In this document: one piece after another, positions 25,675-35,255 of the stretch
Layout: every line of letters begins with the position of its first letter
Numbering within the stretch: position 1 is the stretch's first letter
Origin: Streptomyces canus
GTDB taxonomy: Bacteria > Actinomycetota > Actinomycetes > Streptomycetales > Streptomycetaceae
DNA length: 64,000 bases
Assembly: GCF_030816965.1 (NCBI RefSeq)
Contig: NZ_JAUSYQ010000002.1
Coordinates: forward strand, 3,753,001 to 3,817,000
Direction: 5' to 3'
Translations under genes and position numbers: made by a program
The notes under the pieces: model-generated
What the model saw: only the letters and a program-made list of their open reading frames with translations
The model's database searches: none
What the model was told of the DNA's origin: nothing

Positions 25675-27358
25675 CTACAGGTGCGTGGGCGCGAACATCC
25701 GCAGCACCGCCGGCAGGACGACCACCGAGGGCCCCGGTGAGCCGAGCGCCTTCGACAGGTCGTCCGCGAGGTTCTCGGGGGTCGTACGGACCCCGGGGAC
25801 GCCGAAGGACTCGGCCAGTGCCACGTAGTCGGGGCGGGACAGTTCCGTCGCCGTGGCCTGGCCGAAGGCGTCCGCCATGTACTCGCGCAGGATGCCGTAG
25901 CCGCCGTCGTCGACGATCAGCCAGGTGACGTTCAGGTCGTACTGGCGGGCCGTGGCGAGTTCGGCGACGGAGTACAGGGCGCCACCGTCACCGGAGACCG
26001 CCAGGACCGGGCGGGTCGGGTCGGCCACGGCGGCGCCCAGGGCCGCGGGGAAGCCGTAGCCGAGGCCGCCGGCGCCCTGGGCCGAGTGCATGTGGTTGGG
26101 GCCCTTGGCGTCGAAGGCCGACCAGGCCCAGTACGCCAGGATCGTCATGTCCCAGAAGGACGGGGAGTCGGCGGGCAGGGCCCTGCGGACCGACGCCAAC
26201 AGGTCCTGTTCCAGGGTGAGTTCCTGGGCGGCGATGCGGTTGGCGACCTTCGCGAGAACCGTACGGACCCGCTCGGGGGCCTCGGTGTCCTCCCTCGGGG
26301 AGACCGTCTCCAGGAGTGCCTGCAAGGCCAGCCGCGCGTCCGCGTGGATCCCCAGCGCGGGGTGGTTGGACTCCAGCTTGCCGAGGTCCGCCTCGATCTG
26401 CACGACCCGGCCTCGCGGCTTGAACGTGTGGTAGTTCGAGGAGAGTTCGCCCAGCCCCGAGCCGACCACCAGGAGTACGTCCGCGTCCTCCAGGAAGTCC
26501 GTGGTGTGGCGGTCCTCGATCCAGGACTGGAGGGACAGGGGGTGCGTCCAGGGAAAGGCGCCCTTGCCACCGGGCGTGGTGACCACCGGGGCCTGGAGGG
26601 TCTCCGCCAGCTGTCGCAGCTTGCGGGACGCGTCCGCCCGTACGACTCCCCCGCCCGCGATGATCGCCGGCCGGGCCGCGTTCGACAGCAGGTCGGCCGC
26701 CACCGCGGTGAGTTCGGGGCGCGGAGGCAGCTCCTCGGGGAAGGCGTCGCCGCCCGTCACCACGGGGATCAGGGTCGGGGACAGCAGCACGTCCTGCGGA
26801 ATCTCCACCCACACCGGGCCGTGCGGGGCGGTCAGTGCCGACTTCCAGGCCGCCTCGATCGCGGAGGGGATCTGGGACTGGGCGCGGACGGTGTGGACCG
26901 ACTTGACCACGCCCCTGAACGAGGCCGACTGGTCCGGGAGTTCGTGCAGATAGCCGTGACGGCCGCCGCCCAGACCGGCGGTCGGGATCTGACTGCTGAT
27001 CGCCAGGACCGGCCGCCGAGGCCGCGGCAGCCTCCTGAAGAGCGGCCAAGGACGTCAGCGCGCCGGGGCCGGTCGACAGCAGCAGCGGCGCCGCCTCCCC
27101 CGTGACCCTGCCGTACGCGTCCGCCGCGAAGCCCGCGTTGTTCTCCACCCGCAGGCCGATGTAGCGCAGGTCGGACCGCCGGAGCGCGTCGAACATGCCG
27201 AGCGCGTGCTGGCCGGGCAGGCCGAAGACGGTCGTCGCGCCGAGCGCGGCCAGCGTCTCCACGACCAGGTCTCCGCCGCTGCGGCCGGGAGGCGGGTTCA
27301 GCGCGGCCTCGGTCTGGGCGGCGGTCGGGCGGAGCACCAGGTCGTGGTCGTGAGTCAC
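25675..27358 (-). pseudogene. TPP-dependent enzyme (acetolactate-synthase-like decarboxylase), broken by a +1 frameshift
   Basis: Two same-strand frames together encode one TPP enzyme of about 560 residues. The first part (GTG 27358 to about 27014, 115 codons) carries the PYR-domain start ETLAALGATTVFGLPGQHA and RVENNAGFAADAYGRVTGE (the catalytic Glu of ENNAGFAADAY). The second (27012 to 25675) continues PVLAISSQIPTAGLGGG and holds the TPP-binding motif SGDGGALYSVAELA. One extra base at about 27013, in a GGCCGCC run, shifts the frame. No other lesion is visible, so it is either a recent mutation or a sequencing error. Its GTG overlaps the agmatinase stop (GTGA), so it is the last gene of that operon. 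Confidence 0.85.
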
Positions 27359-28323
27359 TGCGCGCGGGCCTCTGCAATCTGGCGGGACATGATCGTGGTC
27401 AGTTCGTAGGCGGTGTGGGAGGCCGCCACCGACGTGATCTCCGCGTGGTCGTACGCGGGGGCCACCTCGACGACGTCCGCCGACACCAGGTTGCACGATG
27501 CCAGACCCCGCAGGATCTCCAGCAGCTCGCGGGAGGTCATGCCGCCCGCCTCGGGGGTGCCCGTGCCGGGCGCGTGCGCCGGGTCCAGGCAGTCGATGTC
27601 GATGGAGATGTAGAGCGGGCGGTCGCCGACGCGCTGGCGCAACTGGTCGGCGATCTCGTCCACACCCCGCCGCATGACATCCGCGGACGTCACGATGCCG
27701 AAGCCCATCTTCTCGTCGTCGGTGAGGTCCTGCCTGCCGTACAGCGGCCCGCGGGTGCCCACGTGAGAGAGGGCGGAGGTGTCCAGGATCCCCTCCTCCA
27801 CCGCCCGCCGGAACGGCGTCCCGTGCGTGTACTCGGCTCCGAAGTAGGTGTCCCAGGTGTCGAGGTGGGCGTCGAAGTGCAGCAGGGCGACCGGGCCGTG
27901 CTTCTTCGCGACCGACCTGAGCAGCGGGAGGGCGATGGTGTGGTCGCCGCCCAGGGTCATCAGGCGCGCGCCGGTACCGAGGAGGTCGTCCGCGGCCGCC
28001 TCGATCGTCTCGACGGCCTCGTTGATGTCGAACGGGTTCACGGCGACGTCGCCGCCGTCCGCCACCTGCGCCAGCGCGAAGGGGGACGCGTCCTGTGCCG
28101 GGTTGTAGGGCCTGAGCAGCCGGGACGCCTCGCGGATCGCGTTGCCGCCGAAGCGGGCGCCCGGCCGGTAGGAGACACCCGAGTCGAAGGGCACCCCCAC
28201 GACGGCGACCTCGGCCCGACCGACCTCGTCGAGGCGCGGCAGCCGGGCGAAGGTCGCGGGGCCGGCGTAGCGCGGGACGCGGGAGGAGTCGACGGGGCCG
28301 CGGGGGGTCTCGGAGGTGCTCAT
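27355..28323 (-). CDS. speB: Agmatinase/ureohydrolase family protein
   Basis: A 322-residue Mn-dependent ureohydrolase hydrolysing a guanidino group to urea plus amine. All six metal ligands are visible: His128 (GGDHT), Asp151, His153 and Asp155 (FDAHLDTWD), Asp242 and Asp244 ([11 protein letters not shown]). The [10 protein letters not shown] segment is usual for agmatinases and guanidinobutyrases. ATG 28323 follows AAGGAAGG. Substrate could be agmatine or 4-guanidinobutyrate; the flanking symporter, TPP enzyme and PucR regulator suggest catabolism of an imported compound rather than polyamine biosynthesis. Confidence 0.9.
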   Translation of the reverse strand: MSTSETPRGPVDSSRVPRYAGPATFARLPRLDEVGRAEVAVVGVPFDSGVSYRPGARFGGNAIREASRLLRPYNPAQDASPFALAQVADGGDVAVNPFDINEAVETIEAAADDLLGTGARLMTLGGDHTIALPLLRSVAKKHGPVALLHFDAHLDTWDTYFGAEYTHGTPFRRAVEEGILDTSALSHVGTRGPLYGRQDLTDDEKMGFGIVTSADVMRRGVDEIADQLRQRVGDRPLYISIDIDCLDPAHAPGTGTPEAGGMTSRELLEILRGLASCNLVSADVVEVAPAYDHAEITSVAASHTAYELTTIMSRQIAEARAQ

Positions 28324-28367
28324 GGTCGTGTGCCTTCCTTCTGTCGTGCTGTTCGATACCGACCGGT

Positions 28368-29813
28368 CTACCGGGATGCCGGAACCGGTTCGGGAACACC
28401 GCGCCCGGCGAGACGCTCGCGCCACGCTTCGAGTACGGCGGTGTCGGTCGCCGGGGTCGCCAGGGATACGGCGACGTAGACGACCAGGGATGCCGACAGG
28501 CCGTAGTACACGGGCTCGTTGGCGAGGATGCCGTAGCCCGCCATCAGGCCGATGACGGCGAGGCCGCCGACGATCACGGAGGCGAGCGCGCCCTGGGCGG
28601 TGCCGCGCTTCCACAGGAGTCCGCCGAGGATGGGGACGAGGAGGCCGCCGACCAGGAGGTTGTAGGCGACGGTCAGCGCCTCGACGACGTTGTTGAGGGC
28701 GATCGCCGTGCAGATCACGGCCACGCCCATGACCAGGATGAAGGCGCGGTTGCCCCGAACCTCGTCGCGCTCCCCTTCGGCCGGCCTCCCCCGCAGCCGC
28801 GACCAGATGTCGTTGTTCGCCACCGTCGCGCAGGCGATCAGCGCGCCGGAGGACGTCGACATCACGGCGGCGAGCGCGGCGGCCAGCACCAAGCCCCTTA
28901 CTCCGACCGGGAGTTCGTCCTTCACGATGGTCGCGAAGGCGTCGTCCGCGTTGGCCAGGTTCGGGTAGAGGACCTTGGCGGCCGTACCGATGACCGCACC
29001 GGCGAGGGCGTACGCGAGACAGTAGGTGCCGGCGACCGTGCCGCCCCACTTGGCGGTCGTGTCGCTGCGGGCGGTGAAGACGCGCTGCCAGATGTCCTGA
29101 CCGATGAGCATGCCGAAGGTGTAGATCAGGACGTAGGTGAAGATCGTCTCGCCGCCGATGCCCAGCGGGTCGAAGTACCCGGTGGGCAGCTTGGCCTTCA
29201 TCTCGCCGAAGCCGCCCGCCTTGACGACGGCGATGGGCAGCAGCAGAAGCAGTACGCCGATGGTCTTCACGACGAACTGCACCATGTCCGTGAGGGTGAT
29301 GGACCACATGCCGCCGAGGGTCGAGTACGCGACGACGATCGAGCCGCCGAGGACGATCGCGACGGTCCGGTTCATGTCGAAGAGGACGTCGAAGATCGTG
29401 GCGTAGGCGATGGTCGAGGTGACCGCGAGCATGAGGGTGTACGCCCACATGACCACGCCGGAGATGATCCCGGCCCGGCCGCCGTACCTGAGATCCAGCA
29501 TCTCGGAGACGGTGTAGACCTTGAGGCGGGCGATGCGGGCGGAGAAGAAGACGGACAGGGCCAGCAGGCCGAGGCCGATGGTGAAGACCATCCAGGCGCC
29601 GGAGAGGCCGTACCGGTAGCCGAGGCCCACGCCGCCGATGGTGGAGGCGCCCCCGAGGACGATCGCGGCCATGGTGCCGGAGTACATGGCGGGCCCGAGA
29701 CGGCGCCCGGCGACCAGGAACTCGCTCTTGGACCTGGCGCGGCGCATGCCCCACCAGCCCATGGCGAGCATGCCGGCCAGGTAGACGACGATGACGGTGT
29801 AGTCGACGGCCAT
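28368..29813 (-). CDS. Sodium/solute symporter (SSS family)
   Basis: A 481-residue secondary transporter with about 13 hydrophobic helices, SSSF/PutP-like. Landmarks: [20 protein letters not shown] in the first loop, [21 protein letters not shown] in helix 2, and [24 protein letters not shown], the region containing sodium-binding serines in helix 8. It imports a small solute with Na+. It is 44 bp upstream of the agmatinase gene on the same strand and probably co-transcribed, so the solute may be a guanidino compound, polyamine or amino acid. Divergent from the PucR-type regulator. Confidence 0.9.
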   Translation of the reverse strand: MAVDYTVIVVYLAGMLAMGWWGMRRARSKSEFLVAGRRLGPAMYSGTMAAIVLGGASTIGGVGLGYRYGLSGAWMVFTIGLGLLALSVFFSARIARLKVYTVSEMLDLRYGGRAGIISGVVMWAYTLMLAVTSTIAYATIFDVLFDMNRTVAIVLGGSIVVAYSTLGGMWSITLTDMVQFVVKTIGVLLLLLPIAVVKAGGFGEMKAKLPTGYFDPLGIGGETIFTYVLIYTFGMLIGQDIWQRVFTARSDTTAKWGGTVAGTYCLAYALAGAVIGTAAKVLYPNLANADDAFATIVKDELPVGVRGLVLAAALAAVMSTSSGALIACATVANNDIWSRLRGRPAEGERDEVRGNRAFILVMGVAVICTAIALNNVVEALTVAYNLLVGGLLVPILGGLLWKRGTAQGALASVIVGGLAVIGLMAGYGILANEPVYYGLSASLVVYVAVSLATPATDTAVLEAWRERLAGRGVPEPVPASR

Positions 29814-29919
29814 GGGGCCCTCCTTCTGCCGGTCTGCGTCGACAGTAGGTGGCCGGAAAGCGACTGCGAAGTGTACGTTTCATCCCATCGAGCGGTACTG
29901 GATGGAGGGAACGTCCACC

Positions 29920-31626
29920 ATGCCGGACCCGGCCGTCCCACCCACCCCACCGGTCCCGCTGGCCGCGCTGCTGGCCCGCGAGGATCTCGGGCTGCGGCAG
30001 ATCGCGGGCCCCGCGGATCCGTCCGCGGTCGTCCACTGGGCGCACACCTCGGAGATGGCGGACCCGTACCCGTATCTGCTGGGCGGTGAGCTGCTGCTGA
30101 CGGCGGGGGTGCACATCCCGGAGGCGGCGGGCTCGGGCACGTACTTCGACGACTACGTGTCGAGGATCGTCGCGGCAGGCGGCGCGGCCCTCGGATTCGG
30201 GGTGGCCCCGGTGCACGACACGGTCCCGCGCGCCCTGGTCGCGGCCTGCGACTCCTACGAGCTGCCCCTGATCGAGGTCCCGCCCCGGACCACCTTCTCC
30301 GCCGTGGCCCGCGCGGTCTGGCAACTGATGGCCCAGGCCCGACTTGCCGAACTCCGCCGCGTGACGGAGGCCCAGCAGAGCCTGGCGGCGGCCGCGTCCC
30401 GCCCCGACCCGGTGCCGTCCGTCCTGCGGCAGCTGGCGCGGCGGGTCGGGGGGTGGGCTGTGCTGTACGGGCCGGACGGGGCGGAGGTCGCGGTGGCCGG
30501 GCGAGGGGCTGAGCGGACGCGAGCCGCAGGGGGGCCCGAGGCCCGGGACGTGCGGGAGGCGTTGGAAGGGCTGGCGCGGATCGTCCGGCCGACCGCCACG
30601 GTCCCGCCCGCCGGAGCAACACCGACCCGACCGGCCACTTCCGCCGGAGCAACACCGACCCGACCGGCCACTTCCGCCGGAGCAACACCGACCCGACCGG
30701 CCACTTCCGCCGGAGCAACACCGACCCGACCGGCCACTTCCGCCGGGCCCGGCAGCTCCGCGGCCGCCGGCCGCCACGCACCCGGCGGCGGCCGCCCGAG
30801 CCCGGCCACCGCGCCCGCCTCCCCCACCTCGGCCACCGACACCGTCGCCGACGTCCACCTCGCCGCCTACTCCCTGGGCGCCGGGCGCGGCTTCGTGCTC
30901 GGGGTCGCCGCCCCGCAGCGGGGCCCCGGCGACCACACGATCGCCTCCGTCGCCGCCGTGCTCCTGTCGTTGCTCACCGGTGAGCATCAGAGCGGTTCGG
31001 GGGCGGCGCGCTCGTCCGCTCTCGTACGGCTGCTGCTGGGCGCCTCCGCGGAGGACGTGGCCCCGCTCCTCGGGAACGAGCGGTGGGTCGTCGTGCACGC
31101 CCGGCCCGACACGGCCGCCGCTCCCGACCCGGTCGCTGCCTCCGCGCTGGGCGCGGCGCTGGGGTCGCCGTTGGTGGACGTGGCGCGGGATGTCGTACGG
31201 GTGCTGCTGCCCGCCGGCCCGGAACCGGCCCCGCAGCCGGGGTGGACGCTGGGGGTCAGTGCCGTCGCCGGACCGCACGATTGGGCCGCCGCCGACGTCC
31301 AGGCGGGCCGTGCGCTGGCCCGCGCCCGTGCGACCCGGGCCGGACTGGTCCGGTACGGGGCCCGCCCCGCCCTCGCCGACCTGGTGCCGGAGGCGGACGC
31401 CGAGGCACATGCCCGGGCACTGCTGACCCCGCTGAACCCCGCCCTCACCGAGACCCTCCGCACCTGGCTGTCCCTGCACGGCAGCTGGGACCGTACGGCG
31501 GTCGCGCTGGACGTGCACCGCAACACCGTCCGGCAGCGGATCGCCAAGTGCGCGGCGCTGCTGGAACGGGACCTGGACGACCCGGACGTACGGATGGAGC
31601 TGTGGTTCGCGCTGCGGCGACCATGA
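29920..31626 (+). CDS. PucR-family transcriptional regulator with internal 11-residue repeats
   Basis: A 568-residue regulator. The N-terminal PucR domain covers about 10-135 ([53 protein letters not shown]), a variable middle follows, and the C-terminal PucR helix-turn-helix is at about 505-568 ([36 protein letters not shown]). PucR regulators activate nitrogen-compound catabolism. It is divergent from the symporter-agmatinase-TPP operon, the likely target. Between the domains (about 231-274) lie four identical copies of [14 protein letters not shown] 29920 has GGAGGG upstream; an ATG at 29902 is possible. Confidence 0.88.
   Translation: MPDPAVPPTPPVPLAALLAREDLGLRQIAGPADPSAVVHWAHTSEMADPYPYLLGGELLLTAGVHIPEAAGSGTYFDDYVSRIVAAGGAALGFGVAPVHDTVPRALVAACDSYELPLIEVPPRTTFSAVARAVWQLMAQARLAELRRVTEAQQSLAAAASRPDPVPSVLRQLARRVGGWAVLYGPDGAEVAVAGRGAERTRAAGGPEARDVREALEGLARIVRPTATVPPAGATPTRPATSAGATPTRPATSAGATPTRPATSAGATPTRPATSAGPGSSAAAGRHAPGGGRPSPATAPASPTSATDTVADVHLAAYSLGAGRGFVLGVAAPQRGPGDHTIASVAAVLLSLLTGEHQSGSGAARSSALVRLLLGASAEDVAPLLGNERWVVVHARPDTAAAPDPVAASALGAALGSPLVDVARDVVRVLLPAGPEPAPQPGWTLGVSAVAGPHDWAAADVQAGRALARARATRAGLVRYGARPALADLVPEADAEAHARALLTPLNPALTETLRTWLSLHGSWDRTAVALDVHRNTVRQRIAKCAALLERDLDDPDVRMELWFALRRP
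30610..30741 (+). repeat. Four perfect 33-bp tandem repeats inside the PucR gene
   Basis: Copies at 30610-30642, 30643-30675, 30676-30708 and 30709-30741 are identical; each begins GCCGGAGCAACACCGACC and encodes the same 11 residues in frame. A following GCCGGG starts but does not complete a fifth. Perfect identity implies recent expansion and potential copy-number variation between strains. Confidence 0.95.
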
Positions 31627-31696
31627 TCGCGTGACCCGCGTCCCAGCGTGCGGGATGCGCGGCGATCCGGTGAAGGCGTGCCTCAGAATGGGAGAC

Positions 31697-32485
31697 ATGC
31701 CGATACCCGGGACACCCAGCCGCGCCGAGCTCGTCGACCACCTTGTGAAGACCCGCATCGCGGGTGAGGTCGCCACCCCGCGTGAGAACAACCTCTCCCA
31801 CTACCGCCAGCTGGCGAACGGCAACCGCCACTACTGGTTCGGCCTGGAGCTCGGGGACCGCTGGAGTGACGAGCAGGACGTGCTCGCGGTGATGGCGGAG
31901 CGCGTGGGGGTCAACGACGACCCGGAGTACCGGTACGGCCAGGACACCATCGACCCCGAGCTGACCGTCGGCGGCCTGGAGCGCATGGCGGCCCGGCTGC
32001 GCAAGGCGGCGGACGGACAGCAGCGGGTGCTGTTCGCCACCGGCCACCCCGGCGGCATGCTCGACGTCCACCACGCCACGGCCGCCGCGCTGCGCACGGC
32101 CGGCTGCGAGATCGTGGTCATCCCGGACGGGTTGCAGACGGACGAGGGGTATGTCATGCAGTTCGCGGACGTGGCGGTCCTGGAGCACGGCGCCACGCTG
32201 TGGCACACGCATTCCGGCGACCCGATGAAGGCCATCCTCACGGCCCTGGAGCGCGAGGGCCGTCCGCTGCCCGACCTGGTCGTCGCCGACCACGGCTGGG
32301 CGGGCTACGCCGGACAGCACGGCGTGGACTCGGTGGGCTACGCCGACTCCAACGACCCGGCGCTGTTCCTGGCGGAGGCCGAGGGGACGGTCCAGGTGAC
32401 CGTGCCGCTGGACGACCACGTGGTGAGCCCGCGCTACTACGACCCGATGACGGCGTATCTGCTGGCGGAAGCGGGACTGGCCTAG
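31697..32485 (+). CDS. Conserved actinobacterial protein, possible phosphatase
   Basis: A 262-residue cytoplasmic protein. It starts [22 protein letters not shown] and has distinctive blocks: [56 protein letters not shown] and [38 protein letters not shown]. The alternating beta-strand/acid motifs ([17 protein letters not shown]) suggest a Rossmann-like hydrolase, and I recall homologues labelled phosphatase, but I see no decisive catalytic signature. ATG 31697 is my choice; ATG 31688 is close. It follows the PucR gene by 70 bp on the same strand. Confidence 0.7.
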   Translation: MPIPGTPSRAELVDHLVKTRIAGEVATPRENNLSHYRQLANGNRHYWFGLELGDRWSDEQDVLAVMAERVGVNDDPEYRYGQDTIDPELTVGGLERMAARLRKAADGQQRVLFATGHPGGMLDVHHATAAALRTAGCEIVVIPDGLQTDEGYVMQFADVAVLEHGATLWHTHSGDPMKAILTALEREGRPLPDLVVADHGWAGYAGQHGVDSVGYADSNDPALFLAEAEGTVQVTVPLDDHVVSPRYYDPMTAYLLAEAGLA

Positions 32486-32675
32486 GACCGGCCGGCACCG
32501 GAGCCCGCTCGCCCGGCCGGCCCGCCCTCCCGCGCGAGGTCGTTCGAGCGTGGAGGAGCCGGCAACCGACGACAACGCCGGTGCGGGTACCTCCTCCGGG
32601 GGAGCGCGTCCCAGAACCCGCGACGCCGGCATGATCCGCCGGACAGGCCCTGGCCGCCGGCACCGCGCGGGGCCG

Positions 32676-33542
32676 TCACCTGGGCGCGCGGACCACGCCC
32701 TCCTGGATCACCGAGATCGCCAGCCGGCCGTCCTGCGTGTAGATGCGGGCCTGGCCGAGGCCGCGGCCGCCCTGGGCCGACGGGGACTCCTGGTCGTACA
32801 GGAGCCACTCGTCCGCGCGGAAGGGGCGGTGGAACCACATCGCGTGGTCGAGCGAGGCCCCGACGACGTCACCGACGGCCCAGCCGCCGCGGCCGTGCGC
32901 GAGGAGGATCGAGTCGAGGAGCGTCATGTCGGAGACGTACGTGGCGAGGACGACGTGGAGCAGCGGATCGTCAGCGAGCTTGCCGTTGGTGCGGAACCAG
33001 ACCTGGGAGTGCGGCTCGCGCGGCTCGCCGAACTTTCCGTACGGCGGGTCGTCGGCGTAGCGCAGGTCGATGGCCTCGCGGGCTTCCAGGAAGCGCTCCA
33101 CGACCGCCGGGTCCAGGTGGTCGTAGCCGCGCAGCCGGTCCGCGGAGGTGGGCAGCGTGGCCGGGTCGGGGGCGGCGGGCATGGCGGCCTGGTGGTCGAA
33201 GCCCTCTTCGTGCCGCTGGAAGGAGGCGGAGAGGGCGAAGATCGGCTGGCCGTGCTGGACGGCGACGACCCGGCGGGCGGTGAAGGACCGGCCGTCGTTC
33301 ATGCGGTCGACGGTGTAGACGATCGGCGCGCCGGGGTCGCCGGGGCGCAGGAAGTACGCGTGCAGGGAGTGGGCGAGCCGGTCCTCGGGGACCGTCCGCC
33401 CGGCGGCGACCAGCGCCTGCGCCGCGACCTGCCCGCCGAAGACGCGGGGGACGACGGCGGCGCGGGAGTGGCCGCGGAAGATGTTCTCCTCGATCTGCTC
33501 GAGGTCGAGCAGATCGAGGAGATCCTGAAGTGCCTGGCTCAT
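32676..33542 (-). CDS. tesB: Acyl-CoA thioesterase II
   Basis: A 288-residue double-hotdog thioesterase hydrolysing acyl-CoA to free fatty acid and CoA. It has the TesB N-terminal pattern EENIFRGHSRAAVVPRVFGGQVAAQALVAA and HSLHAYFLRPGDPGAPIVYTVDRMNDGRSFTARRV, and the C-terminal hotdog segment GASLDHAMWFHRPFRADEWLLYDQESPSAQGGRGLGQARIY with the conserved Asp (LDHAMWFH) and the Ser-Gln region used in catalysis. Normal family length. 36 bp downstream of the acyl-CoA dehydrogenase gene, so they likely form a small fatty-acid-degradation operon. Confidence 0.93.
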   Translation of the reverse strand: MSQALQDLLDLLDLEQIEENIFRGHSRAAVVPRVFGGQVAAQALVAAGRTVPEDRLAHSLHAYFLRPGDPGAPIVYTVDRMNDGRSFTARRVVAVQHGQPIFALSASFQRHEEGFDHQAAMPAAPDPATLPTSADRLRGYDHLDPAVVERFLEAREAIDLRYADDPPYGKFGEPREPHSQVWFRTNGKLADDPLLHVVLATYVSDMTLLDSILLAHGRGGWAVGDVVGASLDHAMWFHRPFRADEWLLYDQESPSAQGGRGLGQARIYTQDGRLAISVIQEGVVRAPR

Positions 33543-33578
33543 GGGGTTCTTTTGTACCGGCCGGTGGTTGCGGGCGGC

Positions 33579-34745
33579 TTACAGACCCATGTCCTTCGCG
33601 ATGATCGTCTTCATGATCTCGCTGGTGCCGCCGTAGATGCGGTTGACGCGGTTGTCCGCGTACAGGCGGGCGATCGGGTACTCGTTCATGAAGCCGTAGC
33701 CGCCGTGCAGCTGGAGGCAGCGGTCGATGACGCGGTGGGCGACCTCGGTGCAGAACAGCTTGGCGGAGGCGGCCTCGGCGGGGGTGAGCTCGCCGGCGTC
33801 CAGGGCCTCGAGGGCGCGGTCGGCGACGGCCTCGGCCGCGTCGACCTCGGCCTGGCAGGCGGCCAGCTCGAACTTGGTGTTCTGGAAGGAGGCGACCGGC
33901 TTGCCGAAGACGGTGCGCTCCTGGACGTACTCCTTGGCGAACCGGACGGCGGCCTTGGCCTGCGCGTAGGCGCCGAAGGCGATGCCCCAGCGCTCGGAGG
34001 CGAGGTTGTGGCCGAGGTAGTAGAAGCCCTTGTTCTCCTCGCCGAGGAGGTCCTCGACGGGGACCTTGACGTCGACGAACGCGAGCTCGGCGGTGTCGGA
34101 GGTCTTCAGGCCGAGCTTGTCGAGCTTGCGGCCGATGGAGTAGCCCTCGGACTTGGTGTCCACGGCGAAGAGGGAGATGCCGTGCCGGCGGTCCTCGGCG
34201 GTGGGCGCGGAGGTGCGGGCGCAGACGATCACGCGGTCGGCGTGGACGCCACCGGTGATGAAGGTCTTGGAGCCGTTGAGGACGTAGTGCGTGCCGTCCT
34301 CGGAGAGCTTGGCGGTGGTCTTCATGCCCGCGAGGTCGGAGCCGGTGCCCGGCTCGGTCATCGCGAGGGCCCACATCTCCTCACCGGTGACGAACTTCGG
34401 CAGGAACCGCTTCTTCTGCTCGTCCGTCGCGAGCATCTTGATGTACGGCAGTCCGAGCAGGACGTGCACACCGGAGCCACCGAACTGCACGCCCGCGCGC
34501 GCGGTCTCCTCGTACATCACGGCCTCGAACTTGTACGAGTCGATGCCGGCGCCGCCGAACTCCTCGTCCACGCGGATGCCGAAGACGCCGAGCTCGGCGA
34601 GCTTGTAGTAGAAGTCGCGCGGCGCCTGACCGGCCGCGAACCACTCGTCGTAGACCGGAACGACCTCGGCCTCGATGAAGGCGCGCAGGGTCTCCCGGAA
34701 CGCCTCGTGGTCCTCGTTGAACACAGTACGGCGCACCGCCGCCAC
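33579..34745 (-). CDS. Acyl-CoA dehydrogenase
   Basis: A 388-residue FAD-dependent acyl-CoA dehydrogenase (alpha,beta-oxidation step of beta-oxidation). Signatures: ALAMTEPGTGSDLAGMKTTA (flavin/substrate site), HYVLNGSKTFITGG, RTVFGKPVASFQNTKFELA and LHGGYGFMNEYPIARLYADNRVNRIYGGTSEIMKTIIA, the second ACAD signature. The catalytic glutamate probably lies in the helix preceding the last motif. Transcribed with tesB. Upstream sequence has an operator-like palindrome, consistent with TetR-type control of fatty-acid genes. Distinct from the branched-chain enzyme encoded at 42.2 kb. Confidence 0.93.
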   Translation of the reverse strand: MAAVRRTVFNEDHEAFRETLRAFIEAEVVPVYDEWFAAGQAPRDFYYKLAELGVFGIRVDEEFGGAGIDSYKFEAVMYEETARAGVQFGGSGVHVLLGLPYIKMLATDEQKKRFLPKFVTGEEMWALAMTEPGTGSDLAGMKTTAKLSEDGTHYVLNGSKTFITGGVHADRVIVCARTSAPTAEDRRHGISLFAVDTKSEGYSIGRKLDKLGLKTSDTAELAFVDVKVPVEDLLGEENKGFYYLGHNLASERWGIAFGAYAQAKAAVRFAKEYVQERTVFGKPVASFQNTKFELAACQAEVDAAEAVADRALEALDAGELTPAEAASAKLFCTEVAHRVIDRCLQLHGGYGFMNEYPIARLYADNRVNRIYGGTSEIMKTIIAKDMGL

Positions 34746-34760
34746 CTCCAGGTACGTGTC

Positions 34761-34776
34761 TAAGCGCTTGCTCAGA
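34761..34776. promoter_or_regulatory. Putative TetR-type operator before the acyl-CoA dehydrogenase gene
   Basis: TAAGCGCTTGCTCAGA (34761-34776) contains the palindrome AAGCGCTT (34762-34769) within a wider imperfect TNAGCAAGCGCTTA-type sequence on the minus strand. It lies 16-31 bp upstream of the start codon. Many actinobacterial acyl-CoA dehydrogenase genes carry TetR operators of this appearance; the cognate repressor is not identified. Confidence 0.4.
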
Positions 34777-34832
34777 CCCTTAAGGTACCGGCGGGTAGGG
34801 AGGGGCGTCCAGAGGTGATCCCGTAACGCTCG

Positions 34833-35222
34833 TCACGCCGCTTCCTGAAGCGCCTCCAAGAGGAGCCGCACGTCCTCCGCGCCGGCTCCGGGCGGGATGG
34901 GAGCGGTGTCGGGGTTGGTCTCGATCATGGCGACGGCGGGCGTGCCCGGGGGCAGCAGGCCGAGGAACCAGACGACGGTGTCGGCCCAGAACGCGGGCGG
35001 GGCGTCCTGGAGGATCAGGTGACTGCGGTCGAAGTAGCTGCCGTGCCTGCGCTCACCGTCGAGGTCGATCTCGAACGCCAGGTAGTCCTGGCCACGGATC
35101 GGCTCGTGCTTGGCGGTGCACAGCGCCTCGGGATAGCGGACGAGGATCCGGGTCTCGAACTCCCCGAGGGTCAGCGGCCAGACGGTGCCGGGCGGCGCCG
35201 CGACGAAGATGGCGTCCTGCAT
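34833..35222 (-). CDS. Putative immunity protein for the adjacent toxin
   Basis: A 129-residue soluble acidic protein with no signal peptide. Segments such as TLGEFETRILVRYPEALCTAKHEP, DYLAFEIDLDGERRHGSYFDRSHLILQD and FWADTVVWFLGLLPPGTPAVAM look like a small alpha/beta fold; I recognise no named family. It starts 33 bp after the stop of the polymorphic-toxin gene on the same strand, behind GGAGGAAG, exactly where immunity genes sit. The immunity role is inferred from position, size and acidity only. Confidence 0.65.
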   Translation of the reverse strand: MQDAIFVAAPPGTVWPLTLGEFETRILVRYPEALCTAKHEPIRGQDYLAFEIDLDGERRHGSYFDRSHLILQDAPPAFWADTVVWFLGLLPPGTPAVAMIETNPDTAPIPPGAGAEDVRLLLEALQEAA

Positions 35223-35255
35223 GACCTGATCTTCCCTCTTCCTCCGCCGCGCCCG

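Noticed and set aside
30610..30741. CRISPR-like array
   Set aside because: The repeats are contiguous without spacers and encode protein in frame; it is a minisatellite.
28324..31791. In-frame upstream extension of the agmatinase gene (1478 codons in total)
   Set aside because: The extension runs through the symporter gene in another frame and antisense to the PucR gene; the agmatinase has a good start and ribosome binding site at 28323.
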